A DNA stretch of 5,783 nucleotides from Hyphomicrobiaceae bacterium UBA4118 (lineage in GTDB: Bacteria > Pseudomonadota > Alphaproteobacteria > Rhizobiales > Methyloligellaceae). A model generated the notes under the pieces. That model searched no databases. It saw nothing but the letters and a program-made list of their open reading frames with translations, and was not told the DNA's origin. Below are positions 1 to 5,783 of the stretch, piece after piece (within the stretch, counting starts at the first letter, position 1; every line of letters begins with the position of its first letter). Made by a program: the position numbers and the translations under genes. The stretch spans positions 892-6,674 of the forward strand of contig DFXC01000063.1 of NCBI GenBank assembly GCA_002383105.1. Direction: 5' to 3'.

Positions 1-492
1 GAGCCGCAATCACTGCCCTGGGCCAAACCAGCGCCACCTTCGACCGAAGCGCTGCAGGAGCCGGTCCCCGATGGCAAGCAGAGCGATAGCGTCGAGCCCG
101 CCGCCGCCAAGCCTGAGACCCCGGCGCCCGTACCGGTCGAGGCGGCAGAGCCCGAGACACCAGGGCCGCCTGCGGCAGCCATAGAGGCGCTCGCGACCCC
201 GGCGGCGATGGAGGCGCCAGGACCGCTCGAGGCGCCCGAGACGTCCGATGCGCCTAGCGCAGTCCCGAGCGACGGAGCCGCAAGCGGCGATGCCCCGAGC
301 GATGCGGCCCCGACCGATGCCAGCCCAGAGACACAGTCAACCCCCGCTTCCGTCGAGGTCGTGACGCCGTCGCACCTGCGCTCGTCAAGCCGGCCCCACC
401 GTCTGCCGCCAGCGCCATCAAACCCCCCGAGCCGTCCGGCGGAAGCAGCCGATGCCTGGAAAAAGGGGGTCGGCATCTTCGGCGGTCCTTGA
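1..492 (+). CDS. C-terminal part of a Pro/Ala/Glu-rich low-complexity protein, function unknown (5' end outside window)
   Basis: Frame 1 is open from the first base to the TGA at 490-492, giving 163 residues without a start that must be used; the ATG at 208 is probably internal. I do not recognise the family. The visible part is almost entirely Pro, Ala, Glu, Ser, Thr and Asp, with loose repeats such as EAPGPLEAPET and SDAP/SDGA/GDAPSDAAPTDA. It looks like a disordered linker or tail. The last ~45 residues change character: acidic residues thin out, Arg/Lys appear (HLRSSSRPHR) and the protein ends in WKKGVGIFGGP, a short motif-like tip. No membrane segment or globular domain is visible. The gene converges on the ribbon-helix-helix gene with 2 bp between stops. 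The unbroken frame with GC-rich third positions supports real coding, but the function must lie in the unseen N-terminal part. Confidence 0.6.
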   Translation, partial: EPQSLPWAKPAPPSTEALQEPVPDGKQSDSVEPAAAKPETPAPVPVEAAEPETPGPPAAAIEALATPAAMEAPGPLEAPETSDAPSAVPSDGAASGDAPSDAAPTDASPETQSTPASVEVVTPSHLRSSSRPHRLPPAPSNPPSRPAEAADAWKKGVGIFGGP

Positions 493-494
493 GC

Positions 495-728
495 CTAGCG
501 CCGCCCACCCATCCGCTTGAGCACATAGAGGCGTATGGCTGCCGAGAGGCTCGGCTGCGATCCCGCGGTCTCGCTTCGGCCCTTATCGATCTCGCCGATA
601 AGCGCCGCCACGGACTTGCCGTCGGCGCGGGCGATGTCGGCAAGCGCGTCCCAGAATTCATCCTCGAGCGAGACGGATGTGCGGTGCCGCGCGATGGTGA
701 GCGAGCGCTTGTTGCCTGATCGCGCCAT
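495..728 (-). CDS. Ribbon-helix-helix domain protein (RHH_4-like), 77 aa
   Basis: This small protein begins MARSGNKRSLTIARHRTSVS and ends AAIRLYVLKRMGGRR. The pattern RTSVSLEDEFWDALADIARADGKSVAALIGEID, followed by a Leu-Ser-x-Ala-Ile-Arg-Leu-Tyr-Val-Leu helix, matches the ribbon-helix-helix family seen in many alphaproteobacteria (Pfam RHH_4 as I remember it). The basic strand at about residues 13-20 would be the DNA-contacting ribbon, with two helices after it that normally form a dimer. I chose the ATG at 726-728 because GAGAAG lies 10 bases upstream (739-744). A TTG two codons earlier (732-734) would be only 4 bases from that site. The gene starts 30 bp after the fumC stop on the same strand, so it is probably the second gene of a fumC operon. 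A DNA-binding or autoregulatory role is inferred from the fold; no target is known. Confidence 0.85.
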   Translation of the reverse strand: MARSGNKRSLTIARHRTSVSLEDEFWDALADIARADGKSVAALIGEIDKGRSETAGSQPSLSAAIRLYVLKRMGGRR

Positions 729-758
729 GCCCAAAAGACTTCTCGTTGAGGCCGACGA

Positions 759-2186
759 TTACGGTTTTGGGCCGACCATGTGCTCCGGCCTCACCAGGCG
801 GTCGAAGTCCTCCTCGCGGACATGGCCGAGCCGCGCCGCCTCCTCGCGCAAGGTGGTGCCGTTTCTATGCGCGGCCTTGGCGATCTCGCTCGCCTTGTCG
901 TAGCCGATATGGGGCGCCAGCGCCGTGACCAGCATGAGTGACTGCTCCATATGCTGCTTGATGCATTCCCGGTCGGCCTCGATGCCGACCACGCATTTCT
1001 CGGTGAAGCTGTCGGCGACATCGGCGAGGAGCCTGATGGATTGGAGCATGGTGTAGGCGATGACCGGCTTGAACACGTTGAGCTCGAGATGCCCTTGGCT
1101 GCCGGCGAAGGTGATGGTCGTGTTGTTGCCCATGACTTGCGCCGCGACCATGGTCACCGCCTCGCATTGGGTGGGGTTGACTTTGCCCGGCATGATCGAG
1201 GAGCCGGGCTCGTTCTCAGGCAGGATCAGCTCGCCGAAGCCTGAGCGGGGGCCCGAGCCGAGAAGCCGGATGTCGCTCGCGATCTTGAATAGCGACACCG
1301 CCACGGTGTTGAGCGCACCATGGGCGAACACCATCGCGTCATGGGTGGCGAGCGCCTCGAACTTGTTTGCGGCGCTCACGAAGGGGAGCCGCGTCATCTC
1401 CGCGATCTTGGCGGCGAACGCCTCGGCGAAGAGCGCGCTGGTGTTGAGGCCGGTTCCGACCGCGGTGCCCCCTTGGGCAAGCGCATAGAGCCCGTGCAGC
1501 GTGAGTTTGATGCGCTCGATACCGTGATCGACCTGTGCCGCATAGCCGCCGAATTCTTGCCCCAAAGTGAGCGGCGTGGCGTCCTGCAAATGGGTGCGGC
1601 CGATCTTGAGAATGTCTTGGAAAGACTCGGCTTTGCCCTTGAGCGCCTGGTAGAGCCGGGAGAGCGCCGGATTCAGCCGGTAAGCGATCTCCTCTGCCGC
1701 GGCGACGTGCATGGCGGTGGGAAAGACGTCGTTGGAGGATTGGCCGAGATTGACGTGATCGTTGGGGTGAACGGGGCGTTTTGAGCCAAGGGACCCGCCA
1801 AGCATCTCGCTCGCGCGGTTGGCAATCACCTCGTTGAGATTCATGTTGCTCTGGGTACCGGAGCCGGTTTGCCAGACGACCAGGGGGAAATGACCATCGA
1901 GCTTACCTTCGATCACCTCGTCCGCGGCCGCGGCGATGGCCTTCGCCAGGCGCTCCTCGAGGAGGCCGATCTCCCGATTGGTGAGCGCGGCCGCCTTCTT
2001 GACCAACGCGATGGCCCGGATCATGGGCTTCGGCATCATTTCGTCGCCGATCTTGAAGTTCCGGCGCGAGCGCTCGGTCTGGGCGCCCCAATACCGGTCG
2101 TTCGCCACCTCGACCGGCCCAAGCGAATCGGTCTCGGTGCGCGCGGAAGTCGGGGATCCGCTCAAAGGACCTCTGTCTTGAGGCAT
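759..2186 (-). CDS. fumC: Fumarate hydratase class II (fumarase C)
   Basis: Fumarase C reversibly hydrates fumarate to (S)-malate in the TCA cycle. It is a cytosolic, iron-independent homotetramer of the aspartase/fumarase superfamily. The 475-residue protein is complete and close to the usual ~465. All three conserved blocks are present: [10 protein letters not shown] at residues 107-116, [16 protein letters not shown] at 196-211, and the signature [11 protein letters not shown] at 328-338. By alignment to E. coli FumC with a constant offset of 11, His199 corresponds to catalytic His188, Ser329 to the catalytic-loop Ser318, and Lys335/Asn337 to Lys324/Asn326. Related superfamily members (aspartase, argininosuccinate lyase, adenylosuccinate lyase) differ around these blocks, and the N-terminal [21 protein letters not shown] is typical of FumC. 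The frame stays open upstream to 2324, but the ATG at 2184-2186 is preferred: AGGAG lies 7 bases upstream and the protein then starts about 11 residues before the E. coli start. Confidence 0.97.
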   Translation of the reverse strand: MPQDRGPLSGSPTSARTETDSLGPVEVANDRYWGAQTERSRRNFKIGDEMMPKPMIRAIALVKKAAALTNREIGLLEERLAKAIAAAADEVIEGKLDGHFPLVVWQTGSGTQSNMNLNEVIANRASEMLGGSLGSKRPVHPNDHVNLGQSSNDVFPTAMHVAAAEEIAYRLNPALSRLYQALKGKAESFQDILKIGRTHLQDATPLTLGQEFGGYAAQVDHGIERIKLTLHGLYALAQGGTAVGTGLNTSALFAEAFAAKIAEMTRLPFVSAANKFEALATHDAMVFAHGALNTVAVSLFKIASDIRLLGSGPRSGFGELILPENEPGSSIMPGKVNPTQCEAVTMVAAQVMGNNTTITFAGSQGHLELNVFKPVIAYTMLQSIRLLADVADSFTEKCVVGIEADRECIKQHMEQSLMLVTALAPHIGYDKASEIAKAAHRNGTTLREEAARLGHVREEDFDRLVRPEHMVGPKP

Positions 2187-2193
2187 GCTCACT

Positions 2194-2198
2194 CTCCT
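2194..2198 (-). promoter_or_regulatory. Ribosome binding site of fumC
   Basis: On the minus strand the sequence ACAGGAGAGTGAGC precedes the ATG. AGGAG sits 7 bases from the start codon, a near-ideal Shine-Dalgarno arrangement. It decides the fumC start against the 46-codon longer open frame, whose extra residues do not resemble fumarase. Confidence 0.8.
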
Positions 2199-2387
2199 GT
2201 CGATGGCGTTCGGCGGCTGGCCGCACTCTACTCCGTCTCGGCGGTCGCCGAATGCCCTACTGGCTCTATGGAGGGCTAGGCTATAACATCTGCTGAAAAG
2301 GGTGGGAGAACGCGCTGGTTCCATGCGTTGCGGCCTTCTGCCGAGGAGCGCCCAAAGCTTGCGGCGTCTAGTCCGTGAACTTGGGTG

Positions 2388-2393
2388 AGGAGG
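2388..2393 (+). promoter_or_regulatory. Ribosome binding site of the sensor kinase gene
   Basis: GAGGAGG at 2387-2393 is the strongest Shine-Dalgarno-like run ahead of the kinase frame. It is only 3 bases from the GTG at 2397, or 5-6 if pairing uses the left half (GAGG/GAGGA). Other possible starts in the same frame are GTG 2385, which overlaps this site, GTG 2412 and ATG 2418. The last two are 18 and 24 bases away. The site therefore points to GTG 2397, with some doubt because of the tight spacing. Confidence 0.5.
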
Positions 2394-2396
2394 CTA

Positions 2397-4337
2397 GTGG
2401 CTGAAGTTCCGGTGAAAATGGCGCTGCCTGCGCCGCGTGCGGAGCGCATGTCGCTGCTCTTGGCGCGCTGCGCCGCCGTCGTTGTCTGCGCCATTGGCGG
2501 GATCGTCCTTTTGGGGTGGCAGCTCCCCATTGCACAGCTGACCCAAGCACTTCCCGGTCTGGTCAGCATGACGCCCGACTCGGCGGCCGGCGCCCTGGCC
2601 GCCGGGATCGGCCTGTTCTGCAACACCTTCAGACCGCTCCGCCCGATTTCCCGGCTGATCGGCTTCGCGCTGGTCATTTTGGGCCTTGCCATCCTTTTCG
2701 AGGACCTGTTCGGCTTCAGTCTCGGCATCGATCAGGCGCTGCTCCGCGACCACATTCTTGCCGCCGACGCGGCGTCGGCGGGAAAGCCGTTGCGCATGGT
2801 GCCGGGCATCACCGGATCGCTGATCCTGTTCGGGCTTGCGCTGCTTTACGCCAAGCAGGGGAGGGCGCTGTCGGCCTTTAGCCAGATCCTGGCGCTCGTC
2901 ATCCTGGCCCAGGTGCTGATTGTGCTCGCCGGTTACGTCTACGGCGTCGCCACCTATTATTACCCGTTCCCCTTCACCTCCATGTCGATCTACGGCGCGC
3001 TTAGCGGCTTCCTGCTCGCGCTTGGCCTGCTTGCGGCCTCGCCTGAATACGGCATTGCGGCGGCGATCGTGGAGCAGTCGCCGGCCGGTGAGATGCTGCG
3101 GCGGCTCTTGCCCGGTATCGTGGTGCTGCCGCTCGTCATCGGCTGGTTCGCCCATCAGGCCGAGGTCCATACCTACTATGACAGCGCCGCCACGCTCGCC
3201 ATCTTCGCCGTGGCCAGCATCCTCGTGCTTGCCGTGTTCGCCTGGACCACGATTGGCGCCGTCAGGCGCGCCGACCGCGATCGCAACGCCGCGCTGATGG
3301 AGCTGCGCGGCCAGCGCGAATGGCTGAGCACGACGCTTGGCAGCATCGGCGACGGCGTGATCGCCACCGATCCCAACGGCAGCGTGCTGCTCCTCAACAA
3401 GATCGCCGAGCAGATGACGGGATGGTCGGGCCCTGAAGCCCGCGGCCGGCCGATCTGGGAGGTCTTCCGCGTCATCAACGAGGGGACACGCAAGCCGGTG
3501 GACGACCCGGCGCTGAAGGCGCTCCGCGAGCGCGCGGTGACGCGGCTCGAATCCGGCGCCCTCCTCGTCACCCGCGACGACAAGGAGCTGCCGGTGGAGC
3601 ATAGCGGCTCGCCCATTCTCGGCTTCGACGGCTCGCTCGCCGGGTCCGTGCTCATCTTCCGCGACGTCACCGAGCGAAGGCGCACCGCGCAACGCCAAAG
3701 CATGCTGGTCGGCGAGCTCAATCACCGCGTCAAGAACGCGCTCGCCATCGTGCAGTCGCTGGTGCAGGCGAGCCTGCGCCAGGCGACATCAAGGCCGGCG
3801 CAGGCCATGGCCCAGACCCTTGCCGAGCGCTTGCAGGCCTTGCATCGGGCCCACGATCTCCTGCTCGAATCGCAATGGTCGGGGGCAAGCCTCAAGGCCA
3901 TGGTGGAGCGCGAGCTCGATCCTTATCGCCGCGAGGGCGGGCCGAAGATCATGATCAAGGGGCCGGACGTTCTGCTTCCGCCCCAATGCACCTCGATCCT
4001 CGCCATGACCCTGCATGAGCTTGCTACCAACGCGGTGAAATACGGGGCGCTCTCCCACAATGGCGGCCAGCTCGGCATCAGTTGGAAGACCGCGCGCGGC
4101 AACCGTCTGCTGCTCACCTGGGAAGAGCGAGGGACCTTAATTCACGTGCCCGCACGGCGCAGCGCCAGTAGTGGGGGTTTCGGCATGCAGCTCATCGACA
4201 AGGGCATCCGCCACAATCTCGGCGGCGATACCAAGGTCGAGTTCAGGCCGGCCGGCCTCTATGTGGAGCTGAACGTGCCGCTCGAGCCGTCGAAAGAGCC
4301 GCGCATGAAGCCGCAAAAGGCGCCGGCCGAGGCCTGA
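2397..4337 (+). CDS. Membrane-bound PAS sensor histidine kinase of the HWE family
   Basis: From GTG 2397 the protein has 646 residues. About eight hydrophobic segments fill residues 20-287 (roughly 21-42, 62-76, 87-103, 139-152, 163-183, 196-215, 236-252, 265-286). A PAS domain follows at ~310-428 (GDGVIATDPNGSVLLLN, ending IFRDVTERRR), then the kinase core. The dimerisation/phosphoacceptor motif GELNHRVKNALAIVQS puts the phosphorylated His at ~443. The N box HELATNAVKYGALS is at ~540-553 and the family-defining W-x-E appears as LTWEERG (~573-579). The glycine-rich segment is GGFGMQLIDKG (~593-603). These features place it in the HWE/HisKA_2 group common in Rhizobiales, which autophosphorylates from ATP and passes phosphate to a response regulator. 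No response regulator lies in the window, so it looks orphan. HWE kinases often feed single-domain regulators or PhyR of the general stress response; that link is only a possibility here. The start is uncertain (GTG 2385, GTG 2412, ATG 2418). The gene is divergent from fumC and convergent with the glutaminase gene. Confidence 0.92.
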   Translation: MAEVPVKMALPAPRAERMSLLLARCAAVVVCAIGGIVLLGWQLPIAQLTQALPGLVSMTPDSAAGALAAGIGLFCNTFRPLRPISRLIGFALVILGLAILFEDLFGFSLGIDQALLRDHILAADAASAGKPLRMVPGITGSLILFGLALLYAKQGRALSAFSQILALVILAQVLIVLAGYVYGVATYYYPFPFTSMSIYGALSGFLLALGLLAASPEYGIAAAIVEQSPAGEMLRRLLPGIVVLPLVIGWFAHQAEVHTYYDSAATLAIFAVASILVLAVFAWTTIGAVRRADRDRNAALMELRGQREWLSTTLGSIGDGVIATDPNGSVLLLNKIAEQMTGWSGPEARGRPIWEVFRVINEGTRKPVDDPALKALRERAVTRLESGALLVTRDDKELPVEHSGSPILGFDGSLAGSVLIFRDVTERRRTAQRQSMLVGELNHRVKNALAIVQSLVQASLRQATSRPAQAMAQTLAERLQALHRAHDLLLESQWSGASLKAMVERELDPYRREGGPKIMIKGPDVLLPPQCTSILAMTLHELATNAVKYGALSHNGGQLGISWKTARGNRLLLTWEERGTLIHVPARRSASSGGFGMQLIDKGIRHNLGGDTKVEFRPAGLYVELNVPLEPSKEPRMKPQKAPAEA

Positions 4338-4340
4338 GCC

Positions 4341-5783
4341 CTACTCGAGCGCGCTGATTTCCTCGTTGGCGTGACGTAAGCGCTCTGAGAAATCCCGCGT
4401 CAAATTGCCGAGGATGGTGATCATAATGTTGGGGTGCGTGGCGGCAAGCTCCTGCAGCTGCTCGACCGCCAGCCCATAGCAGATCACCCGCTCGTCGGCG
4501 ACGATGTCGGCGGAGCGCTTGCCGCCGTCGAGCAGCGCCATCTCGCCGAAGCTCAAGCCCGGTCCGATCGACGCCACCCGCTTCTTGCGTTCGCCTGGGA
4601 CCCTGATCTGGACGCTGACCGTGCCGCGGGCCACCACGAAGAAGAGCTTTGCCTCGGCGCCCTCGCGGATGATGACCTCGCCCTTGTCGAAGATCAGCGG
4701 CCGCACGATGGGCTCGATGAGCCGGTATTCCTCGGGCTTCAGTCCCTTGAACAGGTCGAGTTCGGAAAGGGCGAATTTCGGCCCTGAGGTCCCTTGCGGC
4801 GAGCGGGCGAGCAGCTGATCCTCGCACCATTCGAGGGCCGCGTCGGCGTCGCAAAAGACGCGCGCGAGACGGTCCTCCTCATGGGCGGCAAGCTCCCGGG
4901 CAAGCGCCCCGAGCGGCCCGTCGTCGGCGATCGCAGCGAACACGAGCTCGGTCTCCCCTCCGGCCATGGATTGCGTCGCGCGCGAGATCAGCTTGCGTGC
5001 CGAAGTGTCGGCCATATGCACCCGCTTGAAGTCGACGACGATATATCTTGCCTCGGCCGCCAAGTGGGTGATCCGGCGCAGGAGCTTCTCAGTGGAACCG
5101 AAGAACAGCGCCCCCTGCACCTCGATCACCACGACCTTGCGGCCTTCCTTGGCCAGCACCTTGCGCTCGTCGGGCGTGCGCAGGCGGTTTGAACGCACCA
5201 CGTCCCCGCGATAGTCGCGGCGGATCACGCTGCGCACATTGGTCCGGTTGTTGAAGGCATGCAGCTCGAACTCGTTGGAGATCTCCTGGCAGACGCGGAT
5301 GCCGCGCACGCTGTTGCCGCTGGCGTCGATCGGGGGCGAATAGACGGCGATGCCGATCTGCCCGGGGATGACGGCGATGATGCATCCCGACACGCCGCTC
5401 TTGACCGGCATGCCGACCTCATAGGCCCATTCGCCGGCATAGTCGTACATGCCGCAAGAATTCATCACCGACAGCACGTCGCGCACATATTGCGCCTCGA
5501 ACACCCCCTCGCCGGTGATCGGGTTGGTGCCGTCATTGGCGAGCGTGGCAGCCATGATCGCGAGGTAGCGGCAGGTGACGTTGACCGAGCATTGGCGGAA
5601 ATAGAGGTCGAGCACCTCGTTCGGATCGCGGCGGATCATGCCGGTGTTGAGCATCATATAGGCAATGGCGCGATTGCGATGGCCGGTCGCCTGCTCGGAG
5701 CGAAACACCTGCTCGTCGATCTCGAGGTCGCGCCCGGCGAGGCTCGCGAACAGGGCAAGCATGTTGGCGATGCGCTGCTCCTG
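4341..5783 (-). CDS. glsA: Glutaminase fused to STAS and cyclic-nucleotide-binding domains (N-terminus outside window)
   Basis: The frame runs from the right edge to the TAG at 4341-4343, giving 480 residues. Residues ~1-175 are the C-terminal part of a serine-dependent glutaminase (glutamine to glutamate plus ammonia): RNRAIAYMMLNTGMI, EVLDLYFRQCS, NPITGEGVF, SCGMYDYAGEWAYEVGMPVKSGV. Against B. subtilis YbgJ numbering as I recall it, E30, N37, Y61, Y113 and V131 fall without gaps on ligand-site residues E170, N177, Y201, Y253 and V271. The catalytic S-x-x-K lies in the missing ~140 residues, so the full length is probably ~620. Residues ~215-325 form a STAS domain (VVVIEVQGALFFGS, then HMADTSARKLI). 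Residues ~338-465 form a cNMP-binding domain with an intact phosphate-binding cassette, FGEMALLDGGKRSADIV. Simple GlsA enzymes are ~310 residues and end after the first domain. The extra domains suggest control by cAMP/cGMP or by partner proteins. One oddity is SGVSGCI where SGVxGGI is usual. The stop is 3 bp from the kinase stop. Confidence 0.9.
   Translation of the reverse strand, partial: QEQRIANMLALFASLAGRDLEIDEQVFRSEQATGHRNRAIAYMMLNTGMIRRDPNEVLDLYFRQCSVNVTCRYLAIMAATLANDGTNPITGEGVFEAQYVRDVLSVMNSCGMYDYAGEWAYEVGMPVKSGVSGCIIAVIPGQIGIAVYSPPIDASGNSVRGIRVCQEISNEFELHAFNNRTNVRSVIRRDYRGDVVRSNRLRTPDERKVLAKEGRKVVVIEVQGALFFGSTEKLLRRITHLAAEARYIVVDFKRVHMADTSARKLISRATQSMAGGETELVFAAIADDGPLGALARELAAHEEDRLARVFCDADAALEWCEDQLLARSPQGTSGPKFALSELDLFKGLKPEEYRLIEPIVRPLIFDKGEVIIREGAEAKLFFVVARGTVSVQIRVPGERKKRVASIGPGLSFGEMALLDGGKRSADIVADERVICYGLAVEQLQELAATHPNIMITILGNLTRDFSERLRHANEEISALE

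Larger units (their letters stand above)
2187..2396. promoter_or_regulatory. Divergent intergenic region between fumC and the sensor kinase gene
   Basis: These 210 bp separate the two divergent start codons and must hold the promoters of both genes, unless transcription enters from further away. No strong sigma-70 -35/-10 pair is visible on either strand. The most AT-rich point is CTATAACA at 2281-2288. It offers TATAAC as a -10 candidate on the plus strand and TTATAG on the minus strand, but neither has a convincing -35 box at 16-18 bp. I saw no clear operator palindrome, riboswitch, terminator hairpin or further gene here. The promoter role is inferred from gene orientation. Confidence 0.45.

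Noticed and set aside
254..661. 135-codon minus-strand frame across the junction of the first two genes
   Set aside because: It overlaps the ribbon-helix-helix gene out of frame. Its Arg/Ser-rich composition fits a shadow reading.
495..728. Ribbon-helix-helix gene as the antitoxin of a toxin-antitoxin pair
   Set aside because: No small toxin-like gene adjoins it. The neighbours are fumC on the same strand and a convergent low-complexity protein gene.
1320..1784. 154-codon plus-strand frame inside fumC
   Set aside because: It is antisense to the conserved fumarase core and shows only the composition expected from the complementary strand.
2239..2250. CGGCGGTCGCCG as a hairpin or operator
   Set aside because: The complementary arms leave only a 2-base loop and the element is short in GC-rich DNA, so neither a terminator nor an operator can be supported.
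2259..2287. Sigma-70 promoter using TATAAC at 2282-2287 on the plus strand
   Set aside because: The hexamer 17 bp upstream is ACTGGC, a poor match to TTGACA. It is kept only as a weak candidate in the intergenic entry.
2187..2324. N-terminal extension of fumC upstream to position 2324
   Set aside because: The extra 46 residues do not resemble fumarase, and a strong AGGAG site directly precedes the ATG at 2186.
2394..3725. Long open frame of 443 codons on the minus strand opposite the sensor kinase gene
   Set aside because: It is antisense to a gene with clear PAS and HWE motifs. Its product is a Gln/Arg/Asp/Gly/His-rich composition typical of reverse-frame reading of GC-rich DNA, with no recognisable domain.
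4243..4854. 203-codon minus-strand frame overlapping the glutaminase-fusion gene and the kinase 3' end
   Set aside because: It is in a different frame from the cNMP domain, is extremely Arg-rich and lacks any motif, so it is a shadow of the real gene.

Overview
The window is GC-rich (roughly two thirds G+C), densely coding DNA. It reads as chromosome from an alphaproteobacterium, most likely Hyphomicrobiales (Rhizobiales). The reasons are a class II fumarase followed by a small ribbon-helix-helix protein, an HWE-type sensor kinase, and the codon use. The assignment is inferred from gene content and was not tested by a search. No RNA gene, mobile element, CRISPR array or long DNA repeat was found.

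Layout from left to right. (1) Positions 1-492, plus strand, hold the C-terminal 163 residues of a Pro/Ala/Glu-rich low-complexity protein that begins outside the window. (2) Positions 495-728, minus strand, encode a 77-residue ribbon-helix-helix protein whose stop lies 2 bp from the stop of the first gene. (3) Positions 759-2186, minus strand, encode complete fumarase C, 30 bp upstream of the ribbon-helix-helix gene and probably co-transcribed with it. (4) Positions 2187-2396 are the only real intergenic space, a divergent promoter region. (5) Positions 2397-4337, plus strand, encode a membrane sensor histidine kinase (about eight membrane segments, PAS, HWE kinase core). (6) Positions 4341-5783, minus strand, encode the C-terminal 480 residues of a glutaminase fused to a STAS domain and a cyclic-nucleotide-binding domain; its N-terminus lies beyond the right edge.

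The genes form two convergent pairs with 2 and 3 bp between stops, and one divergent pair. Fumarase serves the TCA cycle, and glutaminase releases glutamate and ammonia from glutamine, so both touch the 2-oxoglutarate/glutamate junction. Nothing in the sequence shows that the kinase controls either one. The most noteworthy item is the glutaminase-STAS-cNMP fusion. It joins a metabolic enzyme to a nucleotide-sensing module, with the ligand-binding residues visible in the window conserved in both parts. Next are the triple-repeat membrane sensor module of the kinase and the ribbon-helix-helix gene coupled to fumC.
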